Notes: generated by a model not told the origin, from the letters alone. Positions 36,132 through 46,602 are shown, counted from the stretch's first letter. The stretch: DNA of 64,000 nucleotides from Oscillospiraceae bacterium Zagget6 (GCA_001941075.1 MSHH01000064.1:25463-89462), one strand, 5' to 3'. Numbers and translations: made by a program.

Positions 36132-38531
36132 TTACCCGGCGTTGAACAGCGCGGAAAGGGTGTCCTCGTGCTCCTGGAAGATCTCCAGCAGGAAGGTATT
36201 CCAGTGGCGGGCGTCCTGAGTGGAGCTGCCGAACACGTAGTCCTCCTGGCCGTAGTCGATGACGTCAAAGCCGGGCATGGCTTTGCTGGCCCCCGCCGTC
36301 CGGTAGGAGACGGCGTCCGCCAGGGAGAAGGAAACGCTGGTCACGTCGCTGGTGTCCACCCAGCTGCTCAGGTCGGTGCCGGTGGCCTCGGTAGCGGTGC
36401 CATTGGCGGTCTGGGTCTCGGCGGCGGGAGTCTCCACTGTCACGCCGTCCGCGTACTCGGCGTACATCTGGTCCACATACAGGGAGAAGGAGCTGCTCAG
36501 CACCTCAGAGGGCACATGGCCGCCATCCCACTGCCACTCAATGGCGCAGTCGGTGCCGCTGTTCAGCCAGGCCAGCTGGAGGTTCAGGGAGGTGAACATG
36601 GACATATCGCCCTCAGAGGCGCCCATGACGATGCGGGTCCAGGCGGGGCTTTCCGTCCCCTCGTCGCCGATATAGTTCAGCGGGTTGTACAGGGAGACGA
36701 TGTTGTTGCCGTACTCGTCCCCGGCCTCGATTTCCGCGATGTCGGCGGCGTAAGCCTCCACCATCTCCTCATAGGTGGAGTAGTTGGCAGAGTCGGTGCT
36801 GCTGCCCGCTGCCTGGGTGGTGCCCGCGTCGGGGGTACCCACGGTCATGGTGTCGCCTGCGCTGTCCACATTCTCGTTCTGAGTGGCGCTGTCGGTGTCG
36901 CCGGTCTGGTCGGGCAGTTCGCCATCCGCGTCGCCGGGCATCTCGCCGCCCATGTCGCTGGGCAGACTGCTGCTGTCGGCGTCAAAGTCGCCGCCCATGT
37001 TGCCGCCTCTGCCGCCACCGGAGGGCAGGTCGCTGGTGTCGATGTCGCCCAGGGTGCTGGTGTCCCCATCAGGCAGCTCACCTCTGCCGCCGCCATCGGT
37101 CTCGCCGCCTGCGAAGTCCGCCGCGCCGTTCATGCCGCTGGGCAGGTCGCCCGTCTTGCCGCCGCCGGAGCTGGCGGTGTAACGGCCCTCCAGGAAGGCC
37201 GCGGCCTTGTCCTCGGTGGTCATGGCGGCCACTTCGTCATCGGAGAGGGCGTTGCCGTCCTCGTCGAACCACGTCCAGCCGTCGGCGTAGTCCAGATTGT
37301 CCAGATACCACTGGAGGTTGGAGACAAACTCCGCCAGGTACAGGTCGAGATAGGTGCCGCCGTAGCCGTTGGTGTCGGCGTACAGCTCCTCATCGTACTC
37401 GATGGTCAGGGCAACGGTGCTGGTCAGCTCGCCGTCCCCGTCCAGGTCAAAGCCCACATCGGCCTCGGCCACGGTCAGATTCTGCTCGTTGATATAGTCC
37501 ATATAGGATTCAGAGAGGTACTCTGCCAGCTGCGCCTGGAAGTCGGAGCCGAATTCGTAATCGGTATCCAGATAATACTCAAAGGCCAGAGCCATATCCG
37601 CCTCATACAGGGAGGTGATGGCGCTGTAGGCGATGCAGCCCCAGGCCCCATCGGACAGCTCCACTTCCTCGCCGTCAATGGTGACGGTGGTGGAATAGCT
37701 GCCATCCTCGGTCAGGTAGCAGCCCACGGCCCCCACTTCCGCCTGATAGGGGTAGAAGTCAGAATTGTTGGAGGTGGCGGCAAACATGGTGGCATGTGCG
37801 CCGCCGCCGGAGCCGCCGGTGGAGACGAAGTAGTCCACGCTGCCGGGAAGATTGCCCAGCAGGATGTTGTACTTGACGAACCGGGTTGCCGCCTTCTGGT
37901 CAGAGAGGCAGGAGGGCGCGTCGCCGGTGTAATAGGTTTCGCCGTCCTCGTCGGTGGCGGTGTCCTGCTTGCCCCGGTTGCCGCAGGCGACGTTGATATA
38001 GCCCTCAGCGGCGTAGGTGGTGGCCGCCTGTGTGTTTGTGGAGGAGCTGTAGCCCGCCGCACCGGTGTTCAAAATTACCGGGGCAGTGGCGGCGGTGTAG
38101 ACCTGGCCGTTGGTGCTGGTGATCTCCGCGTCGTAGTCGATGACCAGACTGCCGTTGACCGCTTCACTGTAGCTGTCCGCCGTCACGTCAGCAGTTCCGT
38201 CCCCGTCGGTGTCGATGCCGGTGACGTACCCGCCGGGAACGCAGACGGAGACGCCTTCCTCGTCCTCAATCTCCGGATAGGCCACGGCGGAGACGATGGA
38301 CATGACCCAGGCGTCCGCGCCAGAGTCGTAGCTCCAGGTGTAGTCGGTGTTGTTGGCCAGGTTCAGCGTCTCCTCGATATACGCTTTGTCAGAGGCGTCG
38401 GAGACGGTGGAGGTGGTCGCGGCGGATGTGTCCGCCTGTGTGGAGCTGTCCTCCGTGGCCGAGCTGCCGCCGCAGGCGGCCAGGCTCAGCACCATGGCGA
38501 AGGAGAGCAAAAGCGCGAGAAGTTTCTTCAT
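36132..38531 (-). CDS. Tannase (subtype B-like) family lipoprotein with Gly/Asp-rich insert
   Basis: Lipobox LSLAACGGS; FVSTGGSGGGAHATMFAA; NPLNYI...WTRIVMGASEGDMS; C-terminal His region. Confidence 0.65.
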   Translation of the reverse strand: MKKLLALLLSFAMVLSLAACGGSSATEDSSTQADTSAATTSTVSDASDKAYIEETLNLANNTDYTWSYDSGADAWVMSIVSAVAYPEIEDEEGVSVCVPGGYVTGIDTDGDGTADVTADSYSEAVNGSLVIDYDAEITSTNGQVYTAATAPVILNTGAAGYSSSTNTQAATTYAAEGYINVACGNRGKQDTATDEDGETYYTGDAPSCLSDQKAATRFVKYNILLGNLPGSVDYFVSTGGSGGGAHATMFAATSNNSDFYPYQAEVGAVGCYLTEDGSYSTTVTIDGEEVELSDGAWGCIAYSAITSLYEADMALAFEYYLDTDYEFGSDFQAQLAEYLSESYMDYINEQNLTVAEADVGFDLDGDGELTSTVALTIEYDEELYADTNGYGGTYLDLYLAEFVSNLQWYLDNLDYADGWTWFDEDGNALSDDEVAAMTTEDKAAAFLEGRYTASSGGGKTGDLPSGMNGAADFAGGETDGGGRGELPDGDTSTLGDIDTSDLPSGGGRGGNMGGDFDADSSSLPSDMGGEMPGDADGELPDQTGDTDSATQNENVDSAGDTMTVGTPDAGTTQAAGSSTDSANYSTYEEMVEAYAADIAEIEAGDEYGNNIVSLYNPLNYIGDEGTESPAWTRIVMGASEGDMSMFTSLNLQLAWLNSGTDCAIEWQWDGGHVPSEVLSSSFSLYVDQMYAEYADGVTVETPAAETQTANGTATEATGTDLSSWVDTSDVTSVSFSLADAVSYRTAGASKAMPGFDVIDYGQEDYVFGSSTQDARHWNTFLLEIFQEHEDTLSALFNAG

Positions 38532-38808
38532 GGGAATATCCCTCCTGTTGTGGGGCGCTCTGCGCCATCCCCGCCGGGAGCCGTGAGATACCCCCTGTGG
38601 AAATGGTGCGCGACCCTGATTTTTCGTAGCACGCGCTAACTAAATATATCTTACAATGCGAAACTGAAACGAGGGTGAAACATCGGTGAATTGCACCCAC
38701 CAATATTCCGCCCGGTTTCTCCGGTTTTTTGGGCAGAGTGTCTAAATGGTGGAGGGGGGTTCTCGCTGGGAGTACCGATAAGGCTTATTCAAAGGGAGAT
38801 AACCCCGC

Positions 38809-38841
38809 CATTGCACATTGCGAATTGCTAATTGCAAATTG
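38809..38841. repeat. Heptad repeat array
   Basis: CATTGCA/CATTGCG/AATTGCT/AATTGCA/AATTG. Confidence 0.75.
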
Positions 38842-38941
38842 TCCCCGGTGTTTCCCTTGACGAACAGGTGGAGATACGATACAATAAAGACCTGTAAAGA
38901 GAACGAAAAGAACCTTATGATACGAACAAGGAGGAACATTT

Positions 38942-40153
38942 ATGAAAAAACTGCTGAGCCTGCTGTTGGCGCTGGCAATGGTGCTGGCCCTGGCGAGCTG
39001 TGCCACCGCCCAGGCGGAGGAGGAACCGGAGGAATCCGCCGAGGTGTCCGTGGTGGAAGTGGAAGCGGAGCCTGTGGTGGAGGAGGATGAATCCGAGCCG
39101 GAGGAAGAGCTTCCCTTCGACTGGAGCTATATCAATCCCCTGACCGGCGAGACCACCGAGGAGGACATCTCCAACAACCGCCCCATCGCCATCATGCTCA
39201 ACAACATCAAACAGGCCCTGCCGCAGTACGGCAACAGCCAGGCGGATGTGTACTATGAAGTGCCCGAAGAGGGCGGCATCACCCGCATTATGGCCCTGTA
39301 CCAGGACGTGACCGACGTGGGGGCTATCGGCAGCATCCGCTCTACCCGCCCCTATTATGTCCGGCTGGCTGTGGCCGCCGACTCCATCCTGGTCCACGCC
39401 GGAGGCAGCACCGCCGCCTACAACGTCATCAAGGATTATATGTATAAGTACGGCCTGGTGGACCTGGACTATCTGAGCAAGGGCACCCGCACGGCGGACA
39501 TCTTCTACCGGGACAGTGGCCGTTTGGCCTCCGGCTACGCCAGTGAGCACACCCTGTTCACCACCTCTGACAACATCCAGACCTATCTGGAAGAACATTC
39601 CGATGAAATTCGTCTGGAGCACAAGGACGACTATGAATATGTCCACTACTTTACGGAGGACGCCACCCCGGTGAGCGGCGACACCGCTGAGACCATTGAC
39701 GTGAGCTTCTCCGGCTACAAGGGGACCACCTTCACCTACGACAGCGAGGCGGGCAACTACAAGGTCAGCGAGTTCGGCTCCGCCTATGTGGACGGCACTA
39801 CCGGCTCTCAGGTCGGCGTGGAGAACGTGGTGGTCATCCAGACCAAAATCGAGGCCCTGAACGACGCCAAAAACCACGTGGCGGTCTACCTGACCGGCAC
39901 CGGCAGCGGCTACTTCGCCTGCAATGGCAAGTATGAAAAGATCACCTGGGTCAAGGAGAAGGCCAAGTACACCTATCAGTTCTACGATGAGGACGGCAAC
40001 GTGGTGGACCTGGGTGTGGGTAAGACCTACGTCTGCATCGTCGGCACCGAGCGGGACATCACTGTGGACGGCGTAGTGCTGGAGAAGCCGGAGGACGCGG
40101 AGGAGACCGAGGATTTGGCCAACTTCGAGGTCACGGACGATGACGAGGACTGA
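38942..40153 (+). CDS. DUF3048 (YerB-like) lipoprotein
   Basis: Lipobox LALASCAT; RPIAIMLNNIKQALPQYGNSQADVYYEVPEEGGITRIMALYQD. Confidence 0.9.
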   Translation: MKKLLSLLLALAMVLALASCATAQAEEEPEESAEVSVVEVEAEPVVEEDESEPEEELPFDWSYINPLTGETTEEDISNNRPIAIMLNNIKQALPQYGNSQADVYYEVPEEGGITRIMALYQDVTDVGAIGSIRSTRPYYVRLAVAADSILVHAGGSTAAYNVIKDYMYKYGLVDLDYLSKGTRTADIFYRDSGRLASGYASEHTLFTTSDNIQTYLEEHSDEIRLEHKDDYEYVHYFTEDATPVSGDTAETIDVSFSGYKGTTFTYDSEAGNYKVSEFGSAYVDGTTGSQVGVENVVVIQTKIEALNDAKNHVAVYLTGTGSGYFACNGKYEKITWVKEKAKYTYQFYDEDGNVVDLGVGKTYVCIVGTERDITVDGVVLEKPEDAEETEDLANFEVTDDDED

Positions 40154-40184
40154 TTGCGCATTATTTGCGCTGATTTGAACAAGC

Positions 40185-40224
40185 TGGGGACGTTGCAGCA
40201 GAAATGTTGCAGCGTCCCCTTTTT
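40185..40224 (+). terminator. Intrinsic terminator
   Basis: GGGGACG...CGTCCCC-TTTTT with inner TGCA pairing. Confidence 0.65.
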
Positions 40225-40303
40225 GATTCGCTCTATGAGCATTCTGTTAGCCATTTGATTTTCGCCCGGTGTTGAACTCTACGTTTTGGGATTGCAGTAC
40301 CTG

Positions 40304-40334
40304 GCTAACAGCTAACGGCTAATAACTAACAGCT
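40304..40334. repeat. Heptad repeat array
   Basis: 31-mer identical to 35127-35157. Confidence 0.85.
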
Positions 40335-40342
40335 GTCTTTCG

Positions 40343-41005
40343 TCACGCGCAGAACCGGTGACTGCCAATGACGGTGATCAGTGGCCTTGACCAGATCCAG
40401 GCGCTGGTGGCCGTAGCGGGGTTGAAATAGTAAATCGCGCCGCCGGTGGGGTCGCTGCCGTTCAGCGCGTCCTGGGCGGCGTGGTAAGCGGAGTCCGCCA
40501 CCGGTTCGTCGATTTGGCCGTCCACCATGCAGGTGAAGGCCCCCGGCTCATAGACCACACCGGCCACGCTGTTGGGGAAGGAGGGGTGAGCGATGCGGTT
40601 CAAAATCACCGCGCCCACTGCCACCTGTCCGGTGTAGGGTTCCCCTCTGGCCTCGGCAGAGATGACCTTGGCCAGCAGCGCCAGGTCGCTGTCCGAGTGA
40701 GACGCGCTGCCCCCGGAAGTGGAAATGCCCATAGCGGTCAGGGTGGCGTCACCGGCCACGCCGTCCGCCGTCAGGCCGTTGACGCTCTGGAAATACTGCA
40801 CGGCGGAGACGGTGGCGCTGCCATAGACCCCATCCACAGCGCCGGTGTAATACCCCCAGCGCTTGAGCTTGGTCTGAATGGTGGTGACGGCTTCGCCGGA
40901 ATCCCCCTGGCGGTAAGCCGCAGCACTGGCCGTCTGGACCAGCAGCAGAGTACACAGCCAAAGAAGCAGCAGGACGGCCATACGGGGCCGCTTGTGCGTA
41001 AGCAT
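40343..41005 (-). CDS. SleB-like cell wall hydrolase with peptidoglycan-binding domain
   Basis: AAYRQGDSGEAVTTIQTKLKRWGYYTGAVDGVYGSATVSAVQYFQ; LAKVISAEARGEPYTGQVAVGAVILNRI. Confidence 0.88.
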   Translation of the reverse strand: MLTHKRPRMAVLLLLWLCTLLLVQTASAAAYRQGDSGEAVTTIQTKLKRWGYYTGAVDGVYGSATVSAVQYFQSVNGLTADGVAGDATLTAMGISTSGGSASHSDSDLALLAKVISAEARGEPYTGQVAVGAVILNRIAHPSFPNSVAGVVYEPGAFTCMVDGQIDEPVADSAYHAAQDALNGSDPTGGAIYYFNPATATSAWIWSRPLITVIGSHRFCA

Positions 41006-41261
41006 GATCGTATCATTCCTTTCAACTATCCCGGTCAAACCGGTGGGTTCGGATACGGGGATAGTTTGAGGCGGAATGACAGAGGTTATGCGGTGCAGAT
41101 TTTGGCAGCCCATTTGCCGGACAGCAGGTGAGTTCGTGTTGTTTCGCCGGAACGATACAATTTTTGCGCCAAAACGTGCAGTTTGATGTCGCAAATAGAG
41201 ACAAAGTGTGTTATACTATAAATTGATATGATTCCTCTCTACAGCGCAAGGAGGTTTGACG

Positions 41262-42071
41262 ATGGCTTTTAAAATCGGTTTTGCGGCAGAGCAGCCCCAG
41301 GAACAGCTCTCAGCCACATACACGCCGCCGCAGCAGACAGCGACGCCCCGCAGGTCGGTGGTGCAGGTGATGTTTCCCAATCGTGGCAACAGGCTGGCCT
41401 ATTACAACGACCAATTCGACCTGCACCCCGGCGACATCGTTTTTGTAGACGGCAAACTGGAAGGACAGCGGGGCCGCGTGGTCGAGGTCAGCTACAACTT
41501 CAAAATCAAGGTGTCTGACTACAGGCGCGTGGTGGCCGTGGCGGACACCGACGTTCACGGTCAGTTTTACATGGCAGGTTCCCACTTTATCACCTTCGAC
41601 CCGGCGGTACTGCCCCGGGGCAAAGTGGAGACCTGGTACATGGCGCCGGAGAATCCAGACGAATATATCAGCGGCTGCGACGACACCGGCTTTCTCCTGG
41701 AGGACCTCAAGGGGTTCCAAATCAGCGAGATGGTGGCGGAGCGCGGGCGCAAATACTACCTGGAAAACAGGGTCGCCTACCTTTCCATTGACGGAACCAG
41801 CGGCTACGCCATTGTGGAGGGCGGCAACCCCTACGAGGTGGAATTTGCTTACAAAGACGGAGAAATCAGCAGACTGGTTTGCTCCTGCTTTTGCAGCTAC
41901 AACTGCAAGCATGAGGTGGCTGTCCTGATGCAGCTGCGGGAAACGCTGACCCTGATAGAAAAGAACTACGGTTCCAAGTACAAGGCGGGCGGCTACTTCG
42001 CGGCGGTCAGCAAGAGCGTCCTGTTCAGCATGGCCATCGACAGCAAGACCACCGGCAGCTTCACGCTGTAA
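41262..42071 (+). CDS. SWIM zinc-finger-like protein
   Basis: RLVCSCFCSYNCKHEVAVLMQL (CxCx...CxH). Confidence 0.65.
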   Translation: MAFKIGFAAEQPQEQLSATYTPPQQTATPRRSVVQVMFPNRGNRLAYYNDQFDLHPGDIVFVDGKLEGQRGRVVEVSYNFKIKVSDYRRVVAVADTDVHGQFYMAGSHFITFDPAVLPRGKVETWYMAPENPDEYISGCDDTGFLLEDLKGFQISEMVAERGRKYYLENRVAYLSIDGTSGYAIVEGGNPYEVEFAYKDGEISRLVCSCFCSYNCKHEVAVLMQLRETLTLIEKNYGSKYKAGGYFAAVSKSVLFSMAIDSKTTGSFTL

Positions 42072-42094
42072 TGTGTGCCGTTTCTTACATGAAA

Positions 42095-42132
42095 ATACCG
42101 GACGATTCGTTTTTGCCGAATCGTCCGGTATT
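42095..42132 (+). terminator. Intrinsic terminator
   Basis: ATACCGGACGATTCG-TTTTTGC-CGAATCGTCCGGTAT-TT. Confidence 0.85.
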
Positions 42133-42133
42133 T

Positions 42134-42311
42134 CAATTAGCAGTTAGCAATGTGCAGTTAGCAATGACCGGGTTTGCAGCCGTATTCGCACCACGGAAAC
42201 ACCTTCAAAAGCAATATGCGCAAGAAAACTCTCGTGAACACCCGCCGACTGGCGACGGCTGAACATCCGGTTTCCACATCATTGCACATTGCTCATTGCA
42301 AATTGCACATT
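42134..42311. repeat. Intergenic element bounded by inverted heptad arrays (E3)
   Basis: CAATTAGCAGTTAGCAATGTGCAGTTAGCAATG at 42134-42166 and CATTGCACATTGCTCATTGCAAATTGCACAT at 42280-42311. Confidence 0.75.
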
Positions 42312-43452
42312 AAATCAGCGCGTAGACCGCCTCCCGTGCGGCGGCGTCGGCCTCCAGCACCTGCTCCAGGGTGTCGGCGGGGCCGTCCGGCACCGTCTCC
42401 AGCGCACGGGCCACCAGCTCGCCGATCTCCAGGAACTTGATTTTGTCCTGCAAGAACAGGCCAACCGCCGCTTCGTTGGCGCCGTTCAGCACGGCGCAGG
42501 CCACGCCGGGCTTCCGGGTCGCATCCAGCGCCAGCTTCAGGCACTGGAAGGTCTCCATGTCCGGCTTCTGGAAGGACAGGGGCGGGCAGTCGAACAGGTC
42601 CAGCTCCTTTGCCACGCCCTCTGTCCGGGCGGGGTAGGTCAGGGCGTACTGGATGGGCAGCCGCATATCCGGCACCCCCAGCTGGGCGAGGATGGCGTTG
42701 TCCCGGAACTCCACCAGGGAGTGAACGATGCTCTGCCGGTGAATGGCGATGGTGATTTGCTCCGGGGCCACCTGATAGAGCCGCATGGCCTCGATGAACT
42801 CCAGGCCCTTGTTCATCAGGGTGGCGCAGTCGATGGTGATTTTGGCCCCCATCTTCCAGGTGGGGTGTTTCAGCGCGTCGGCCCGGGTGTAATGGGCCAG
42901 CTCCTCCCGGCTTTTGCCGAAGAAGGGGCCGCCGGAACAGGTCAAAATCAGCCGTTTCAGTTCTCCGTGGTCATGGCTGCCCTGGAGACACTGGAACAGG
43001 GCGGAGTGCTCACTGTCCACGGGGATAATTTCAGCGCCGTACTCCTTCGCGGTGCGCATGACCAGCTCTCCGGCGCAGACCAGGGTTTCTTTATTAGCCA
43101 GGGCGATGCGCTTTTTCTCCCGCAGAGCGGCCAGCGTGGGCCGCAGGCCCACCATGCCCACCACGGCGGTAATAACGGTGTCTGCCTCCGGCAGGGTAGC
43201 CGCTTCCAGCAGCCCTTCCATCCCGGAGGCCACCCGAACGTCGGTATCCGCCAGGCGGATTTTCAGCTCAGCGGCGGCGGCGGGGTCATAGCAGACCACC
43301 AGCTTGGGGTGGAACTGCCGGGCCTGCTGCTCCAGCAGGTCCACGCTACGGTTGGCGGTCAGGGCCGCCACCGACATGCCGGAGGCAGCAATCACGTCCA
43401 GAGACTGCCGCCCGATGGAGCCGGTGGAACCCAGCAAAGAAATGGTTCTCAT
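42310..43452 (-). CDS. dxr: 1-deoxy-D-xylulose 5-phosphate reductoisomerase
   Basis: ISLLGSTGSIGRQSLDVI; ALANKETLVCAGELV; VDSEHSALFQCLQG. Confidence 0.97.
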   Translation of the reverse strand: MRTISLLGSTGSIGRQSLDVIAASGMSVAALTANRSVDLLEQQARQFHPKLVVCYDPAAAAELKIRLADTDVRVASGMEGLLEAATLPEADTVITAVVGMVGLRPTLAALREKKRIALANKETLVCAGELVMRTAKEYGAEIIPVDSEHSALFQCLQGSHDHGELKRLILTCSGGPFFGKSREELAHYTRADALKHPTWKMGAKITIDCATLMNKGLEFIEAMRLYQVAPEQITIAIHRQSIVHSLVEFRDNAILAQLGVPDMRLPIQYALTYPARTEGVAKELDLFDCPPLSFQKPDMETFQCLKLALDATRKPGVACAVLNGANEAAVGLFLQDKIKFLEIGELVARALETVPDGPADTLEQVLEADAAAREAVYALI

Positions 43453-43463
43453 ACACTCACCTT

Positions 43464-44279
43464 TCAAAATTGAAAGAAGGGGAACACCGTCACCATGAGG
43501 TAGGTGAACGGCGCACAGAAAATGACGCTGTCAAACCGGTCCAGGATGCCGCCGTGACCGGGCAGCAGGTGGCCGTAGTCCTTGATGCCGGATTCCCGCT
43601 TGATATAGGAGAAGAACAGGTCCCCCAGCTGGGAGAGCAGACTGCCCACCAGCCCGTACAGCACCAGCACCGGCAGATTGGGGACGCAGCCCCAGAAGTA
43701 TTGCACCACGAAGCCATACACCACACAGCACAGCACCGAGCCGAAGAACCCGCCCAGGCTGCCCTCCACCGTCTTTTTGGGGGAGAGCTTGGGGGCCAGC
43801 TTGTGCTTGCCGCAGGCCATGCCCACAAAGAGGGCGAAGGCGTCGCTGGTGAAGGCGGAGACGAAGGGCAGCAGGATGAAGAACTTCTCATGCTCCAGGT
43901 CCGCGATCAGTACAAAGACCGACAGCAGTGAAGGGATGACAAACGCCGCAAACGTGGCAATGCCGATTTGCCCAAAGGTCACCTGTCGGTCGCTGGCGAT
44001 GGCAAAGGAGCCGGCGGCCACCAGGAAGCCGAACGCCAGGGCCATGCCCACAATGGGTTCCGCGCCGAAGTAAAACCAGAAGGGGATAACCATTGCCACC
44101 ACCATAGAAGTGACGATCAGTCCCTTGTTTTTGACCTCGCCGGTGGCATACATGACCTCGTGGACGGTGATGGCGCACATCACCGCCAGGATGATGGGCA
44201 GACACACCGGTGGACAGGCCAGCAGTACCGCGATCAGCACCGGGATGAAAATCACGGCCACCAGGATACGACTGAGCAT
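43464..44279 (-). CDS. cdsA: Phosphatidate cytidylyltransferase
   Basis: C-terminal SQLGDLFFSYIKRESGIKDYGHLLPGHGGILDRFDSVIF. Confidence 0.95.
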   Translation of the reverse strand: MLSRILVAVIFIPVLIAVLLACPPVCLPIILAVMCAITVHEVMYATGEVKNKGLIVTSMVVAMVIPFWFYFGAEPIVGMALAFGFLVAAGSFAIASDRQVTFGQIGIATFAAFVIPSLLSVFVLIADLEHEKFFILLPFVSAFTSDAFALFVGMACGKHKLAPKLSPKKTVEGSLGGFFGSVLCCVVYGFVVQYFWGCVPNLPVLVLYGLVGSLLSQLGDLFFSYIKRESGIKDYGHLLPGHGGILDRFDSVIFCAPFTYLMVTVFPFFQF

Positions 44280-44282
44280 AGG

Positions 44283-45026
44283 TCAAACACCTCCATAGCG
44301 GCGGGAACGCTTTTGGTAAGACGCGATGGCGGCCAGCAGGTCGTCCTTGGAGAAGTCCGGCCACAGCACATCGGTAAAATAGAACTCGGCGTAGGCCGAC
44401 TGCCACAGCAAAAAGTTGGAGGTGCGAATCTCCCCGCTGGGCCGGATGATGAGGTCCGGGTCGGGGATGTCCTTCGAGTAGAGATACTGGGAGAAGCTGG
44501 CCTCGGTCAGCTCCGCCGGGTCGGTCAGCCCTGCGGCGCAGTCCGCCTGCCATGCCTTCATGCCCCGGATGATCTCGTCTCTGCCGCCGTAGTTCAGGCA
44601 GACGTTGACCTGATAGCCCTCGTAGCGTTTGGAGATCTCCTGGGTCTCGGCGCACAGGGTTTGCAGCTCCGGGGAGAGCCGGGTCAGGTCGCCGAAGAAG
44701 TTCAGCTTGATGTGGTCCCTCTCCATGGTCTCAATGGCCTCTCCCAGGTACTTTTTCAGCAGCGACATGATGGCGTTGACCTCCTCCAGAGGCCGTTTCC
44801 AGTTCTCGGTGGAGTAGGCGTAGACGGTCAGGTAGTCCAGGCCGATGTCCTTGCCATAGGTGGCGATGGTGCGGAAGGTCTCCGCGCCCACGGCGTGGCC
44901 CGCCGTCCGGGGCAGACCGCGCTTTTTGGCCCAGCGCCCGTTGCCGTCCATGATGATGGCCACATGGCGGGGCAGGTGGTCAAAATCCACATCAACAGTG
45001 GTTTCTTTGCTTTTGAATAGTGCCAT
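44283..45026 (-). CDS. uppS: Isoprenyl (undecaprenyl diphosphate) synthase
   Basis: HVAIIMDGNGRWAKKRGLPRTAGHAVGAET; DLIIRPSGEIRTSNFLLWQSAYAEFYF. Confidence 0.97.
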   Translation of the reverse strand: MALFKSKETTVDVDFDHLPRHVAIIMDGNGRWAKKRGLPRTAGHAVGAETFRTIATYGKDIGLDYLTVYAYSTENWKRPLEEVNAIMSLLKKYLGEAIETMERDHIKLNFFGDLTRLSPELQTLCAETQEISKRYEGYQVNVCLNYGGRDEIIRGMKAWQADCAAGLTDPAELTEASFSQYLYSKDIPDPDLIIRPSGEIRTSNFLLWQSAYAEFYFTDVLWPDFSKDDLLAAIASYQKRSRRYGGV

Positions 45027-45090
45027 AACGATGCTCCAATAATGACAGAGAGACCAGAAGTCTCTCTGCCACGATTTGCGTATGTTTGGG

Positions 45091-45645
45091 TTAAACGCTC
45101 ATCAGTTCCTTTTCCTTGGCTGCGGTCAGGCCGTCAATCTCCTTGCACCGCTTGTCGGTCAGGGCCTGCAATTCTTTCTCGTAATCCTTGGCCATGTCCT
45201 CAGTGATCTCGGACTTTTTCTTCATGGCCTTGATTTTGTCCATGGCGTCCCGGCGGATGTTGCGCACGGCCACCTTGCCGTTTTCGCCGTACTTGCGGAC
45301 CTGCTTGGTCAGGTCTTTCCGGCGCTCCTCGGTCAGCTGGGGGAAGTTCAGCCGGATGACGCGGCCATCGTTCTGGGGGTTGATACCCAGGTCGGAGGTG
45401 TTGATGGCCTTCTCAATGGCCTTGAGCAGGGAGCGGTCCCAGGGCTGGATGAGCAGCTGCCGGGGGTCGGGAGAGGAGATGGACGCCACCTGGTTCAGGG
45501 GGGTGGGGGTGCCGTAATACTCCACGGTGATGCGGTCCAGCACCTGAGCGTTGGCCCGGCCCGCCCGGACAGCGGCGAAGTCGCCCTCCACGGAGCGGAT
45601 GGTTTTTTCCATACGGGCGTCGTATTCTTTTGTAAAGTCGTTCAT
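45091..45645 (-). CDS. frr: Ribosome recycling factor
   Basis: VRAGRANAQVLDRITVEYYGTPTPLNQVASI. Confidence 0.97.
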   Translation of the reverse strand: MNDFTKEYDARMEKTIRSVEGDFAAVRAGRANAQVLDRITVEYYGTPTPLNQVASISSPDPRQLLIQPWDRSLLKAIEKAINTSDLGINPQNDGRVIRLNFPQLTEERRKDLTKQVRKYGENGKVAVRNIRRDAMDKIKAMKKKSEITEDMAKDYEKELQALTDKRCKEIDGLTAAKEKELMSV

Positions 45646-45689
45646 AGTTCTGCCTCCTTTGGCTGAAATTCAGTATAAATCAAGCTCAA

Positions 45690-46403
45690 TCAGCTGACCA
45701 CCGTGCCAATTTTCTCGCCCATGACCGCCCGGACGATGTTCTTGGGGTCCTTCAGGGCGAAGAGCAGCACCGGAATGTGGTTGTCCATGGAGAGGGACGT
45801 GGCGGTGAAGTCCATCACTCCCAGGTGCTGGGACAGCACGTCGTCGTAGGAGATGGAGTCGTAACGGGTGGCGGTGGGGTCCACCACGGGGTCGGCGGTG
45901 TACACGCCGTCCACGTTCTTGGCCAGCAGGATGACGTCCGCGTCGATCTCCGCCGCCCGCAGCACCGCCGCCGTGTCCGTGGAGAAGAAGGGGTTGCCGG
46001 TGCCGCAGCCGAAGATGACGACACGGCCCTTTTCCAGATGACGAATGGCCCTGGAGCGAATATAAGGCTCAGCGATGGCCTGCATCTCAATGGCGGTCTG
46101 CACCCGAACGGGAACGTCCTTTTGCTCCAGCACGTCGGCCACAGCCAGGGCGTTGATGGTGGTGGCCAGCATCCCCATGTGGTCTGCCCGGACCCGGACC
46201 ATGTTCTCGCCGCCATCCTTTTTGCCACGCCAGAAGTTGCCGCCGCCGACGACCACGCCCACCTGGACGCCCAGCGACACACATTCCTTGATGGCGTCGC
46301 AGACCTCGCCGATCACATCAAAATCCAAACCCTGCTTTTTGTCCCCGGCCAGGGCCTCGCCGCTGATTTTCAGGAGGACACGTTTGTATTGGGGTGTTGC
46401 CAT
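45690..46403 (-). CDS. pyrH: UMP kinase
   Basis: [45 protein letters not shown]. Confidence 0.97.
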   Translation of the reverse strand: MATPQYKRVLLKISGEALAGDKKQGLDFDVIGEVCDAIKECVSLGVQVGVVVGGGNFWRGKKDGGENMVRVRADHMGMLATTINALAVADVLEQKDVPVRVQTAIEMQAIAEPYIRSRAIRHLEKGRVVIFGCGTGNPFFSTDTAAVLRAAEIDADVILLAKNVDGVYTADPVVDPTATRYDSISYDDVLSQHLGVMDFTATSLSMDNHIPVLLFALKDPKNIVRAVMGEKIGTVVS

Positions 46404-46602
46404 ATTTACCAGCTCCTCAAGTATTGTTATTTTGGGTTCCGTTCTTTTTTCAAACGCATCTGCGGCAGCCGCAGATATTTGACGTAACTATTCTAAACCA
46501 TTTTCTCCTGTTTGGAAAGAGGGAACCATAAATTTTTTGAAAACTCCCAAAAATATGCCATAGGCTCGCCCTTTCGCCGGTTGGCGAAGGCCGTTTTTTC
46601 GC

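Noticed and set aside
36168-38639. 823-aa plus-strand ORF
   Set aside because: Antisense to the tannase-like lipoprotein; Val/Gly-rich without domain motifs.
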